Shown here piece by piece: positions 20,605 through 29,397 of a DNA stretch of 64,000 bases (position 1 is its first letter; each line of letters starts with the position of its first letter). The stretch covers positions 106,554 to 170,553 of the forward strand of contig DATKBT010000076.1 in the NCBI GenBank assembly GCA_035546295.1, in the 5' to 3' direction. The translations under genes and the position numbers were made by a program. Under the pieces are notes generated by a model. That model was given only the letters and a program-made list of their open reading frames with translations, was not told where the DNA came from and did not search any database. The DNA comes from DATKBT01 sp035546295. Lineage in GTDB: Bacteria; Acidobacteriota; Thermoanaerobaculia; Multivoradales; Multivoraceae.

Positions 20605-21210
20605 ATGAACGAGCGGCTGTACATCCTCGACCGACCCTGTCGTCGCGAGCGTTGCGCGGCGATCGGGCATCTCCGCGGCACGAGGCTGCGCTGCTGGCTG
20701 GGCCTCGCCCTGGTCCTCGCGCTCGCCGCCGCGCCGAGCATCGCCCGCCCGCAGAGCGTCGCCGGCTCCCGGGCCGCCTCCGAGACGATCGCCGAGGGCT
20801 CGGTGCTGGTGGCCTCGGGGACCGCCGAGCTGCTGAGCACCGGCGCCGAGCTGGCGGTGGTCTCCGCTCGCAAGAGCGGTCGCGGCATCGAGCTCGTGCT
20901 GCGGCCGGTGGCGGGAGCGGCATCCGCGGCCGCGGAGCTGTCGGCAACGGTCACCGTCGAGGTGTCGGCCGCAGCCTGGGAGGCAGCGATCGAGGCGGCG
21001 AGCGCGAGCGGCCGCGCGATGGAGGCGTCCGGCCGTCTGGCCGGTGGGCTGGTCGTTGCGGTTCCGCTCGCGACCTCGGCGGCCGCCACGGCGTCCGTGA
21101 TCGGAACCGCGCTGGTGGTGTCCGACGTCGTCGTCGGCATCGTCGCCGCGGAGGAGCTGGCCGGCATGATCGGCAGGGGGGTGCACCGATGCGCGGGTCA
21201 CGGGCCATGA
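20605..21210 (+). CDS. Exported Ala-rich protein of unknown function
   Basis: This 201-residue protein has a long N-terminal region, a hydrophobic signal segment (WLGLALVLALAAAPSIA near residues 31-47), a low-complexity Ala/Ser/Glu/Val-rich middle, and a second hydrophobic stretch near 145-175. GGGAGGAG lies directly before the ATG. The stop overlaps the next gene, so translation is probably coupled to the DUF2145 protein. I recognise no domain. A membrane or periplasmic partner of the DUF2145 protein is the obvious guess from the context. Confidence 0.6.
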   Translation: MNERLYILDRPCRRERCAAIGHLRGTRLRCWLGLALVLALAAAPSIARPQSVAGSRAASETIAEGSVLVASGTAELLSTGAELAVVSARKSGRGIELVLRPVAGAASAAAELSATVTVEVSAAAWEAAIEAASASGRAMEASGRLAGGLVVAVPLATSAAATASVIGTALVVSDVVVGIVAAEELAGMIGRGVHRCAGHGP

Positions 21211-22070
21211 CGGCCGCGCGTACGCTGCGCGTCCTCGCGCCTCTCGCGCTCGGCGTTGCTCTCCGCCCGGCGCTCGGCGTTGCTCTCCGCCCGGCGCTCG
21301 GCCTGGCGCTCGCTTTCGGTCTCACCGGCCCGGCCGCGGCGGCGGAGTGCGAGCTGGTGCCCAATACGCTTTGGCAGGTCCGTCAAGCGATCGCGGCGGG
21401 GTCCCGCCTGGTGGACCGGCTCGACGAGACCCCTGCCGAGGTCGCGATCGTCGGCCGGATCGGCTCGGACCAGAGCGAACGCGGCATCCGCTACACCCAC
21501 GCCGGGCTCGCCTGGCGCGATCATCCGGCCGGGCGCTGGCACTTCGTCCATCTCCTCAACCACTGCGGCAGCGAGCGATCGGAGCTCTTCGACGACGGGC
21601 CGGTGACCTTCTTCATGGAGCGTCCGTTCCGCTACGACGCGTGGGTGATGGTGCCCGACGAGGAGGTCCAGCGCTCGATCGTCGAGCTGCTGCGAGAGGG
21701 CGTGGACGGCCGCCTCCACGAGCCTCGCTACAGCGCGATCGCGCATCCGTTCCGGGCGCGCTTCCAGAATTCCAACCAGTGGCTGCTCGAGCTCGTCGCG
21801 CTCGCGCTCGATCCCGGCGGCCCTCCGACGCGAGAGCGCGCCCAGCAGGTGCTCCGGCTCGAGGGCTTCGAGCCCGAGCGGGTGCGCCTCGGCTTCTTCG
21901 AACGCGTCGGCGCTCGCCGCCGAGAGAACGTCAGCCTGTCCGATCACGCGCGCAGCGAGCTGCGCGACGGCGGGTACCTCTACGTGTCGGTGGCGTCGGT
22001 GGCGCGTTTTCTCGACCAGGTGGGCGTGCTAGCGCAGTCGTTCGAGATCCCGGCGGATTCGGCGCCTTGA
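21189..22070 (+). CDS. DUF2145 family exported protein
   Basis: This 293-residue protein has a signal peptide. The mature part matches DUF2145: ECELVPNTLWQVRQAIAAG, then IRYTHAGLAWRDHPAGRW, HLLNHCGS, HEPRYSAIAHPF and FQNSNQWLLELVA. The conserved His, Cys and Asn in these blocks suggest a papain/NlpC-like hydrolase fold, which is an inference. GGGGGG is 7 bases before the ATG at 21189; the second ATG at 21207 overlaps the upstream stop. The signal peptide is lengthened by a perfect 24-bp DNA duplication, giving two GVALRPAL units. Confidence 0.82.
   Translation: MRGSRAMTAARTLRVLAPLALGVALRPALGVALRPALGLALAFGLTGPAAAAECELVPNTLWQVRQAIAAGSRLVDRLDETPAEVAIVGRIGSDQSERGIRYTHAGLAWRDHPAGRWHFVHLLNHCGSERSELFDDGPVTFFMERPFRYDAWVMVPDEEVQRSIVELLREGVDGRLHEPRYSAIAHPFRARFQNSNQWLLELVALALDPGGPPTRERAQQVLRLEGFEPERVRLGFFERVGARRRENVSLSDHARSELRDGGYLYVSVASVARFLDQVGVLAQSFEIPADSAP
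21246..21301 (+). repeat. 24-bp tandem duplication inside a signal-peptide coding region
   Basis: Two perfect copies (21246-21269 and 21270-21293) are followed by the first 8 bases of a third. The unit is in frame and encodes eight residues, so copy number changes alter only the hydrophobic length of the signal peptide. Confidence 0.85.
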
Positions 22071-22244
22071 AGAAGCGGTCTCCGGCCGCGACGGAGACCC
22101 TCTTCTGGCGAGGGGTCGCGGGTGGGGGCAGACCGAGATCGGCGAGGTCGTCTCGCGACCGATCCAGGCGACCGACCTCGTGGCCCTCCTCGCGCCCACC
22201 TCGGGGGCCGGCGAGCCCAGCGGACCGGCGGGTCGCTTCCGCTT

Positions 22245-22283
22245 GCTAGCAGCCCGTGCTGAGTTTCACCTCGGGCTGCTAGC
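22245..22283. repeat. Perfect 12-bp inverted repeat (stem-loop)
   Basis: The arms GCTAGCAGCCCG (22245-22256) and CGGGCTGCTAGC (22272-22283) enclose a 15-base loop. It lies between the DUF2145 stop and the DUF2306 start, 35 bp before the latter. It could be an intrinsic-type terminator without a T-run, an operator, or a REP-like palindrome; the GCTAGC ends recall the repeat array at the window's right end. Confidence 0.75.
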
Positions 22284-22317
22284 CTCCCGACCTGGACTTC
22301 GGAGGGAGCTCGAGCGC

Positions 22318-22995
22318 ATGGAGAGAGCGATGCCGGCAGCAGTCCCGGCACGGGCCTCGGCGATCGCGAGGGTGGCCTGGTGGGCGATGACGGTGTCCTC
22401 GCTGGCGGTCGCGCTGGTCAGCGTGCGCTTCCTGTTACAGGGGCCGGAGGCGCTCTATCCCGAGGCGACGCGGGTCGGCGCGCCGACCGCCGGGATCGCC
22501 AGCCATTTCCACCAGGTGCTCGAGGAGCGGTGGCTGCGCTTCGCGGCGCACTTCGTCTTCGCTCCGATCGCCCTGATCGTCGGGCCGTTTCAGATGCTGG
22601 CCTCGTTGCGTGCCCGGTGGCGCCGGGTGCACCGGGGGCTCGGCTGGGTCTACGCCGTGTCGGTCGGAATCGCGGGCGTCGCCGGGCTGATCCTCGCCGG
22701 CGACGCTTTCGGCGGTCTGGCCACGACGATGGGCTTCGGGCTGCTGGCGGTGCTCTGGCTGAGCTCCACGGCTCTCGCCGTCTGGCATGCGTGGAATCGC
22801 AGGTTCGCCGTGCACCGGCGATGGATGGTCCGCAGCTTCGCCCTGACCTTCGCGGCGGTGACGCTGAGGCTCTACATTCCGCTGCTCGCCGCGACCGGCG
22901 CGCCGTTCGAGCAGGTCTACCAGACGGTGGCCTGGCTGAGTTGGGTGCCGAACCTGGTGGTCGCGGAGGCGCTCCTGGCGAGGCTGCGCGCGTGA
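22318..22995 (+). CDS. DUF2306 family multi-pass membrane protein
   Basis: This 225-residue protein has about six hydrophobic helices. Typical family features are RFAAHFVFAPIALIVGPFQ near residue 80, RVHRGLGWVYAVSV near 105, NRRFAVHRRWMVRSFALTFAAVTLRLYIP near 160 and a closing segment WVPNLVVAEALLAR. Histidines in the helices suggest haem or metal binding (inference). GGAGGGAG precedes the ATG by about 9 bases. The stop overlaps the GTG of the M1 peptidase gene (GTGA), so the two are translationally coupled. Confidence 0.82.
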   Translation: MERAMPAAVPARASAIARVAWWAMTVSSLAVALVSVRFLLQGPEALYPEATRVGAPTAGIASHFHQVLEERWLRFAAHFVFAPIALIVGPFQMLASLRARWRRVHRGLGWVYAVSVGIAGVAGLILAGDAFGGLATTMGFGLLAVLWLSSTALAVWHAWNRRFAVHRRWMVRSFALTFAAVTLRLYIPLLAATGAPFEQVYQTVAWLSWVPNLVVAEALLARLRA

Positions 22996-25274
22996 TCGGC
23001 TCGAGCCTCCCGAGATCGCTCTTCGCCGCTTTGCTGCTCCTGCCTTCCTCGAGTCCCGGACAGGCCGCCCCGGCCCGCCCCGAGCCGGCACGCGCGGCGG
23101 CGGTGCGCGCCATCGATCTCGAGATCGAGCTCGATCCCGGGACCGGCGGCGTGCGAGGCACCGCCCGCATCGACGTCGAGAGCGGCAGCGGCGCCTCCGC
23201 GCCGCTGTCGCTCGAGCTGCTCGATGCGCTGGTGGTCGATTCGGTGACCCGTGGCGGCGCCGATCTCCGTTGGGAGGCCGCCCCGCCGCCGGCCGGCGGC
23301 AGCGGCGATCGCGGCACCGACGAGTCGCCGCACGGGGGAGGGCAACCGCCGCGCGCCGCAAAACGCCTCCGGGTGTGGCTCGAGCCGGTGGAAGACGTCG
23401 AGCCTTCGAGCGAAAGCCCCGCGATCGAGATCCGCTATCACGGCACGCTCCGTCAGGACTGGGCGTCGGGGGAGAGGGCCGGCGAGATCCACAACTTCGC
23501 GGTCGACGCGCACGTCGGGCGCGACGGGATCTACCTCTCGAGCGGCGTGCCCTGGTACCCGCGGCCGGCTGTCCTCGAGGACGCCGGAGAGGCCGACGGC
23601 GAGGGACCGGCGCCGTTGATCGACCACGAGGTCGCGCTCCGCGGCGTGCCCGGGATGCTGCTGGTGGCGAGCGGCAACCGGGTCTCGGCGGAGGAGCAGG
23701 TGGTGGGCGCCGACGAGGTCTGGCGCACGCCGTTCCCGATCTCGGGCGTCGCGGTGGCCGGCGGTCCGCGTCGCGCTCACACGCGGCGGGTCGGCCAGGT
23801 GGTGGTGGTCGCTCACCTCACGGAGCCCTCCTCGCAGTTCGCCGACGCCCTGCTCGACGCCGCGGCCGGCTACCTCGAGCTCTACCAGCCGCTGATCGGC
23901 GCCTACCCCTACCGCGAGCTCACGATCGTCGAGAACTTCTTCAGCTCGGGCTTCGCCTACCCCGGCTTCACCCTGCTCGCCTCGGCCGTGATCCAGATGG
24001 GCGAGAGCTCGCTGCGCCCCGGCTACCTCGATCACGAGATGCTCCACGCGTGGTGGGGGAACGGGGTGCTCGGAGCTCCGCGCCAGGGCGTCTGGTCGGA
24101 GGGGCTGACGAGCTACTGCGCCAACCTGATGCGCGACGTGCTCGAGGGGCGAGACGACATCGCCCGGGCGCAGCGCCGCTCGATCCTCGAGCGCCTCTCC
24201 CAGCTCGACCCGAAGGCAGACCGCCCGCTCGCCACCTTCGGCACCGAGGACGGCGCCTCGCGCTTCATCGGCTACCAGAAGGGGTCCGTCGTCTTCGCCG
24301 AGCTGGCGCGCCACGTCGGGAGCGACCGGCTGTGGTACGCGCTGCGCAACCTCGCCGCCACGCGGATGGGCGAGCTCACCGGCTGGGCCGACATCCAGAG
24401 GTCGTTCGAGCGCTCGACAGGGCGCGATCTCGACGCCTTCTTCGACTTCTGGGTCGACGGCAGCGGCATCCCGGACTTGAGCCCTCGAGCGGCGGTCTGG
24501 ACGGCCGGAGAGGGGACGGCCGGCGAGCTGAGGCTCGAGCTCGGCGAGCCGACACCGGTGGCGGTGCCGGGGCTGGAGCTGCGGTTGCTCGGAAGTGACG
24601 AGCCGGTCGTCGCCACCGTGGACGTGCCGGCCGGCGTGACGACGATCGAGGTCCCGCTCGCGCGTCGTCCCGAAACGGTGGAGGTCGACCCGGAGCACCA
24701 GACGGTCCGCCGGCTGCCGCCCGAGATCTGGATGCCTTCGATCTCGGGGATCTCGGCGTCGAAGCCGCTGCGCATCCTCCGCGCGCGCGGCGAGGAGGCC
24801 GCGATCGACGAGCGATACGGCGTGGTCGTCGAGGCTCTGCGCGAGCGCTTCGAGAAGCGAGGGGAGCTGAGCGAGGAGCGCGTGCCGGTCTCGCGGCGCA
24901 CGCGGCGCGGCGAGGGCGGCGACGTCGGGGAGCCCGGCCACCTGCTGGTACTGGGACGTGCGGCCGCTGCCCCGGCGGCGGCCGAGCTGCGCGCGGCGGC
25001 CGGGCTCGAGCTCGATGACGCGGGCTCCCGTTTCGTGCTCGACGGCGAGGAGCACGCGGCGCCGACCGACGCGGTGCTCGCCTGCGTGCGCCGACCGGGA
25101 GAGGCGGGCGCCGTCGCCTGCATCGTGTGGGGCAACTCGGCCGAGGCTCTCGCCCGCGCCCACCTCCTGACCTTCTACGGCGGCGACAGCCTGCTGCGCT
25201 TCGAGGATGGCCGGCCGGTCGAGCGGCGGCGGTTCGAGGGGGCCGAGCGCATTCCAGTCGCCGGCGACCGGTAG
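22992..25274 (+). CDS. M1 family (gluzincin) metallopeptidase, exported
   Basis: This 760-residue protein starts at a GTG overlapping the upstream stop and has a signal peptide (LFAALLLLPSSSPGQA). The N-terminal beta-saddle is followed by the thermolysin-like catalytic domain. Zinc motif HEMLH is near residue 348 with WWGN after it and WSEGLTSYCANL supplying the third ligand Glu about 19 residues later. The usual GAMEN exopeptidase motif is replaced by IVENFFSSGFAYPG, so aminopeptidase specificity is uncertain. The C-terminal 250 residues are unassigned and Arg/Glu-rich. A periplasmic or surface peptidase role is likely. Confidence 0.88.
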   Translation: MIGSSLPRSLFAALLLLPSSSPGQAAPARPEPARAAAVRAIDLEIELDPGTGGVRGTARIDVESGSGASAPLSLELLDALVVDSVTRGGADLRWEAAPPPAGGSGDRGTDESPHGGGQPPRAAKRLRVWLEPVEDVEPSSESPAIEIRYHGTLRQDWASGERAGEIHNFAVDAHVGRDGIYLSSGVPWYPRPAVLEDAGEADGEGPAPLIDHEVALRGVPGMLLVASGNRVSAEEQVVGADEVWRTPFPISGVAVAGGPRRAHTRRVGQVVVVAHLTEPSSQFADALLDAAAGYLELYQPLIGAYPYRELTIVENFFSSGFAYPGFTLLASAVIQMGESSLRPGYLDHEMLHAWWGNGVLGAPRQGVWSEGLTSYCANLMRDVLEGRDDIARAQRRSILERLSQLDPKADRPLATFGTEDGASRFIGYQKGSVVFAELARHVGSDRLWYALRNLAATRMGELTGWADIQRSFERSTGRDLDAFFDFWVDGSGIPDLSPRAAVWTAGEGTAGELRLELGEPTPVAVPGLELRLLGSDEPVVATVDVPAGVTTIEVPLARRPETVEVDPEHQTVRRLPPEIWMPSISGISASKPLRILRARGEEAAIDERYGVVVEALRERFEKRGELSEERVPVSRRTRRGEGGDVGEPGHLLVLGRAAAAPAAAELRAAAGLELDDAGSRFVLDGEEHAAPTDAVLACVRRPGEAGAVACIVWGNSAEALARAHLLTFYGGDSLLRFEDGRPVERRRFEGAERIPVAGDR

Positions 25275-25462
25275 CTGCGGGACCCCGCCGGCCGGCGGAC
25301 GCGCCCGGCCCACTCTCTGCGGCGCGGCGGGCGCGAGCGGACTGTCGTAGGGTCCTCGCCAGCTCCTCATCGCCGTGCGACGCGCTCTCCGGCCGGCGTC
25401 GCGGCGCCGGCCTACGCGGTAACCGCAGATGGTCGAGGGGTGCGTTCAGGAGATTCTGGCCT

Positions 25463-26848
25463 TTGAGTGTGCGGTACACCTTCGGAGACTTCGTCCTGTC
25501 GCCGGGCCGACGTCTGTTGATTCGCTCCGGACGCGAGGTCGAGATCGCGCCGCGCACCTTCGACCTGCTCGTCCTCTTGGTCCACCGACGACACGAGGTG
25601 GTGACCCGGCGCGAGATCTTCGACGTGGTGTGGAGCGACGTCGTCGTCTCCGACGGCGCGTTGACCCAGGCGGTGCGCACGCTCCGCCGGACGCTGGGCG
25701 ACGACCCGCGCACCGCGCGCTACGTGCGCACGGTGTTGCGTCACGGCTACCAGTTCGTGTACCCCGAGGTGCTCGAGGGCGACGACGGCGCGCCGCTGCC
25801 GCCGGTCCGAGGGCACGAGGAGGGGGACCAGCCGGAACCGTGCGACCGGAACCCCGACGACGAGCTCGAGCGGGCGCTGGCCGAGCTCCTGTCCGACGCG
25901 CCGGACGAGGCGCGGTTAGCCGCCGCCGAGACCCTCCACTCGCTCGGCACCGAGAGGACTCTCGCCCGGCTCGGCGGTGGAGCCAGCGCGGCTCGTGCGC
26001 GGGCGTTGCTGCGGGACGCGCGTTGGGAGCTCGCCGAGGCCGGCGAGGTGCCGATCCTGGGGCGACCGCGCTCCCTGGCGGCGCTCGGAGCTCTCTTCTC
26101 GCTGCGGCTGCGGCGGGTCTGGAGGGAGGCGGGCAGCCGCTTCCTGTTCGCGGTGGCCGGCGCCACGATGGCGGGTCTCTTCGCCGGCGCTCTCGGTGGG
26201 CTGGCCCTCCTGCTCGGTCCCGGCTCGCAGGCGAGCGCGAGTCTTCCGGCCCTGCTGGCGCTGGTGGGCGCCGCGATCGGCGCCGCGGGAGCGAGTGGGG
26301 TGGCCGCGGGGCTCTGCTCGGCCGAGGTGCTGGTCCGGTCGCGCCGTGGCCTGGCGCTGGTGGTGTGCGGCGCGGCGGGCGGCGGCGTGGTCGGCTTCGC
26401 CGCGCACGGTCTCGGCCGCTTCCTGCTCGAGGGGCTGTTCGGCCAGGACCTGTCGCCGGTGGCGGGGGGCTTCGAGGGGTTGGTGCTCGGCGCTGCAGCC
26501 GGCCTCGGGTACGCCCTCGCCACGCCGCGCCCCTCCGGCGGCATGGCCACGCCGCGCGGCTCCGCGCGCTGGCGTGCGGCGCTCGCCGCCGGTGGCTGCT
26601 GCGCGCTCGCGGCCGCCATCCTCAGCGCCGCGGGGAGCTACCTCGGCGCGATGAGCCTCGACCTCCTGGCGCATCGGTTCCCCGGCTCGGAGGTCGGTCT
26701 CGAGCCGCTGGCGCGCCTGCTCGGCGAGCCGACCCCCGGGCCGGCGACGCGGATCGCGATCGGCGCCTGGGAGGGTCTCTGGTTCGCGGCTGGCACCATT
26801 TTCGGGCTCACCCACCGTCCCCCGCGCGCGCGCGTTACCGATCGCTGA
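25463..26848 (+). CDS. CadC-like winged-helix transcription regulator with membrane domain
   Basis: This 461-residue protein has an OmpR/PhoB-type winged helix at the N-terminus (YTFGDFVLSPGRRLL; RTFDLLVLLV; VWSDVVVSDGALTQAVRTLRRTLGDD; VRTVLRHGYQFV). A short Ala/Leu-rich helical linker (about 125-165) is followed by five or so transmembrane segments from residue 225 to the end. Many Acidobacteriota proteins carry this DNA-binding module at the front of a membrane or repeat domain, a one-component signalling arrangement like CadC. AGGAG is 10 bases before the TTG at 25463; the GTG at 25469 is the alternative start. The signal and target genes are unknown. Confidence 0.85.
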   Translation: MSVRYTFGDFVLSPGRRLLIRSGREVEIAPRTFDLLVLLVHRRHEVVTRREIFDVVWSDVVVSDGALTQAVRTLRRTLGDDPRTARYVRTVLRHGYQFVYPEVLEGDDGAPLPPVRGHEEGDQPEPCDRNPDDELERALAELLSDAPDEARLAAAETLHSLGTERTLARLGGGASAARARALLRDARWELAEAGEVPILGRPRSLAALGALFSLRLRRVWREAGSRFLFAVAGATMAGLFAGALGGLALLLGPGSQASASLPALLALVGAAIGAAGASGVAAGLCSAEVLVRSRRGLALVVCGAAGGGVVGFAAHGLGRFLLEGLFGQDLSPVAGGFEGLVLGAAAGLGYALATPRPSGGMATPRGSARWRAALAAGGCCALAAAILSAAGSYLGAMSLDLLAHRFPGSEVGLEPLARLLGEPTPGPATRIAIGAWEGLWFAAGTIFGLTHRPPRARVTDR

Positions 26849-26958
26849 GCGCTCGCTCCGCGATCGCAGATCGGCCCGAGGCCGGGATCGCTTTGCGGTC
26901 GGTCCGGGGAACCGAGTAGGCTTGGGACGAACAAGGAGACCCGTAGGAGGGCCCGACG

Positions 26959-28071
26959 ATGAAGCGTTCCGCGAACCCGATGGTGGCCATCGCCCTCGTC
27001 GTCGTCGTGGGCGGCGTCCCGGCCCTGCTCGCCCAGGACGACCAGATCCGTCGCGCGCCGAATGGGCGCCCGGACCTGACCGGCACCTACGACGCCGCCA
27101 CGCTGACGCCGCTCGAGCGCCCGCCGGAGCTCGGCGACAAGCGGTTCCTGACGCTCGAAGAGGCGCGCGAGCTGGCGGAACAGGAGCGCGCTCTCGCCGA
27201 GAAGGCCAACCAGGCGAGCGACGCGGATCGCGAAGCGCCCCCCGCAGGCGGCGCCAAGGTGGTCGGCCTCGAGGACACCGCGACCGGGGGCAACGAGTTC
27301 GGCGCGGGCAACGTCGGCGGTTACAACCTCTTCTGGGTCGACCGCGGCAGCGACGCGTTCGCGATCGACGGCCAGTTCCCGACTTCGATCCTCTACGACC
27401 CGCCCAACGGCCGCATGCCGCCGATGAAGCCGGCCGCGATGCAGGAGATGATGAAGCGCTTCTCGTCCTTCCTGCGCCCGAACGACGGCACCGCCTGGTG
27501 GCTCGAGCAGGGCGGCCCGGGCCCATACGACGGCCCCGAGTCGCTGGCGATGAGCGAGCGCTGCATCCTCGGCTTCACCGGTGCGGCACCGACCTTCCCG
27601 AGCCTCTACAACAACTTCAAGCGCATCGTGCAGACCGAGGACCACGTGATGATCCTCGTCGAGATGGTGCACGACGCGCGCGTCGTGCGCATGAGCTCGA
27701 AGCATCCGCCGGCCGACCAGAGGTTCTGGCTCGGCGACTCGATCGGCTGGTGGGAGGGGGACACCCTGGTCGTCGACACCACCAACTTCCACTCCGAGTC
27801 CTCGATGCGCGGAGGCTCTGAGAACCTGCACGTCGTCGAGCGCTTCACGCCGCAGGTCGGCGGCGACCTGCTCTACAACTTCACGGTCGAGGACGAGACC
27901 ACGTGGACGGCGCCCTGGACCGGCGAGTACCTCTGGCGGGCGAGCGACGACCGGGTCTACGAGTACGCCTGCCACGAGGGCAACTACGCGATGGAGGGCA
28001 TCCTCAAGGGCGCACGGCTGCTCGAGGCCGAAGCGCGAGGCGAGGCGTTGCCCGAGAGCGAGGGAGACTGA
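26959..28071 (+). CDS. Exported protein of unknown family, paralogue 1
   Basis: This 370-residue protein has a clear signal peptide ending at ALLAQ. Conserved blocks shared with the next gene are GRPDLTGTYDAATLTPLERP, GAGNVGGYNLFWVDRGSDAF, FTGAAPTFPSLYNN, DSIGWWEGDTLVVDTTNF, VERFTPQVGGDLLYNFTV and YACHEGNYAMEGILKGARL. I know this type as a conserved exported family in Acidobacteriota and some Proteobacteria, with no assigned function. GGAGGG precedes the ATG. It is 9 bp from the paralogue and certainly in one operon with it. Confidence 0.75.
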   Translation: MKRSANPMVAIALVVVVGGVPALLAQDDQIRRAPNGRPDLTGTYDAATLTPLERPPELGDKRFLTLEEARELAEQERALAEKANQASDADREAPPAGGAKVVGLEDTATGGNEFGAGNVGGYNLFWVDRGSDAFAIDGQFPTSILYDPPNGRMPPMKPAAMQEMMKRFSSFLRPNDGTAWWLEQGGPGPYDGPESLAMSERCILGFTGAAPTFPSLYNNFKRIVQTEDHVMILVEMVHDARVVRMSSKHPPADQRFWLGDSIGWWEGDTLVVDTTNFHSESSMRGGSENLHVVERFTPQVGGDLLYNFTVEDETTWTAPWTGEYLWRASDDRVYEYACHEGNYAMEGILKGARLLEAEARGEALPESEGD

Positions 28072-28080
28072 GGAGGATCG

Positions 28081-29181
28081 GTGATGACGAAGAGCAACAC
28101 GACCTGGCTGCTGGCGATTGCCCTAACGGTCTCGAGCGCTCCCACCCTGCTCGCGCAGCGCGACCAGATCCCGCGCCTGCCGAATGGCCGTCCGGACCTC
28201 TCGGGGACCTACGATGCCGCCACGCTGACGCCGCTCGAGCGGCCCAGAGAGCTCGGGGACAAAGCCTTCCTGACGGTCGAGGAAGCGAATGCGCTCGCCG
28301 AGCAGGAGCGCGCCTTCGCGGCGAACGCCAACCGGGTGACCGACGCCGATCGAGAGGCGCCGCCCGAGGGAGGCGCGCCGGTCGTCGGCTTCGAGGAGAG
28401 CGAGGACGGCGGGAACCGCTTCGGCGCCGGCAACGTCGGCGGCTACAACTGGTTCTGGGTCGATCGCGGCAGCGACGCGTTCGCGGTCGACGGGCAGTTC
28501 CCGACCTCGATCGTCGTCGATCCCGAGAACGGGCGCATTCCGCCGCTCACCGAGGAGGCGACGAAGGAGCGCACGGCGCAGGGCTCTCGCCGCCGCGGGA
28601 ACGACGGCACCGCCTGGTGGGTCGGGCTCGACATGCACGGCCCCTACGACGGTCCCGAGGACCTCGGCATCGCCGAGCGTTGCATTCTCGGCTTCACCGG
28701 CGCGGCGCCAACCTTCCCGAGCCTCTACAACAACCACAAGCGGATCGTGCAGACCGACGACCGCGTGATGATCCTCATCGAGATGGTCCACGACGCGCGC
28801 ATCGTTCGCCTGGATTCGGAGCACCCCCCCGCGGACCAGCGGTTCTGGCTGGGCGACTCGATCGGCTGGTGGGAGGGGGACACGCTGGTCGTCGAGACCA
28901 CCAACTTCCGCCCCGACGCGGCGCGGCGCGGATCCGAGAACATGCGCGTCGTCGAGCGCTTCACGCCGCAGGTCGGCGGCGACGTTCTCTACAACTTCAC
29001 GATCGACGATCCGACGATCTACACCGCGCCCTGGACCGGCGAGTACCTCTGGCGGTCCAGCGACGAGCGCGTCTGGGAGTACGCCTGTCACGAGGGCAAC
29101 TACGCGATGGAGGGCATCCTCAAGGGCGCGCGGCTGCTCGAGGCCGAGGCGAGGGGTGAACTGCCGACGGACAGCGACTAG
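28081..29181 (+). CDS. Exported protein of unknown family, paralogue 2
   Basis: This 366-residue tandem copy of the previous gene is roughly 70% identical by eye across the mature part, with the same signal peptide layout and conserved aromatic/Gly motifs. GGAGG sits 8 bases before its ATG, within the 9-bp spacer. The largest difference is around residues 150-190, where the Met-rich segment of copy 1 (MQEMMKRFSSF) becomes TKERTAQGSRR, suggesting divergence of a binding loop. The TAG stop codon is the first part of a dispersed repeat that continues downstream. Confidence 0.75.
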   Translation: MMTKSNTTWLLAIALTVSSAPTLLAQRDQIPRLPNGRPDLSGTYDAATLTPLERPRELGDKAFLTVEEANALAEQERAFAANANRVTDADREAPPEGGAPVVGFEESEDGGNRFGAGNVGGYNWFWVDRGSDAFAVDGQFPTSIVVDPENGRIPPLTEEATKERTAQGSRRRGNDGTAWWVGLDMHGPYDGPEDLGIAERCILGFTGAAPTFPSLYNNHKRIVQTDDRVMILIEMVHDARIVRLDSEHPPADQRFWLGDSIGWWEGDTLVVETTNFRPDAARRGSENMRVVERFTPQVGGDVLYNFTIDDPTIYTAPWTGEYLWRSSDERVWEYACHEGNYAMEGILKGARLLEAEARGELPTDSD

Positions 29182-29245
29182 GTCGACGGGACCGGCGGGA
29201 AGCTCACAGGATGTTGGGGAGTGGTGACCGCCACGAGCCCGCTGG
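29178..29245. repeat. Shortened solo copy of the 208-bp repeat at the window's right end
   Basis: The segment begins CTAGGTCGAC, continues with GCGGGAAGCTCACA and then jumps to GTTGGGGAGTGGTGACC and CCACGAGCCCGCT. These are the left and right ends of the terminal tandem repeat with the central 140 bases missing. The repeat's CTAG supplies the stop codon of the preceding gene. Confidence 0.75.
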
Positions 29246-29397
29246 CGCCAGCGCTCCGTCGGCTCGCGGCGCAAGCGTGGCGTCGAGGAGGCCCCGCTGC
29301 TCCGGATCCCCCCTCGGGCGTGTCCGACGTCCCTCGGGAGCCTTCCGGCGGCCCCCCGTTTCGCGGAGCCGGGGAGTCGCGCTCTCTCTCCAACGTC

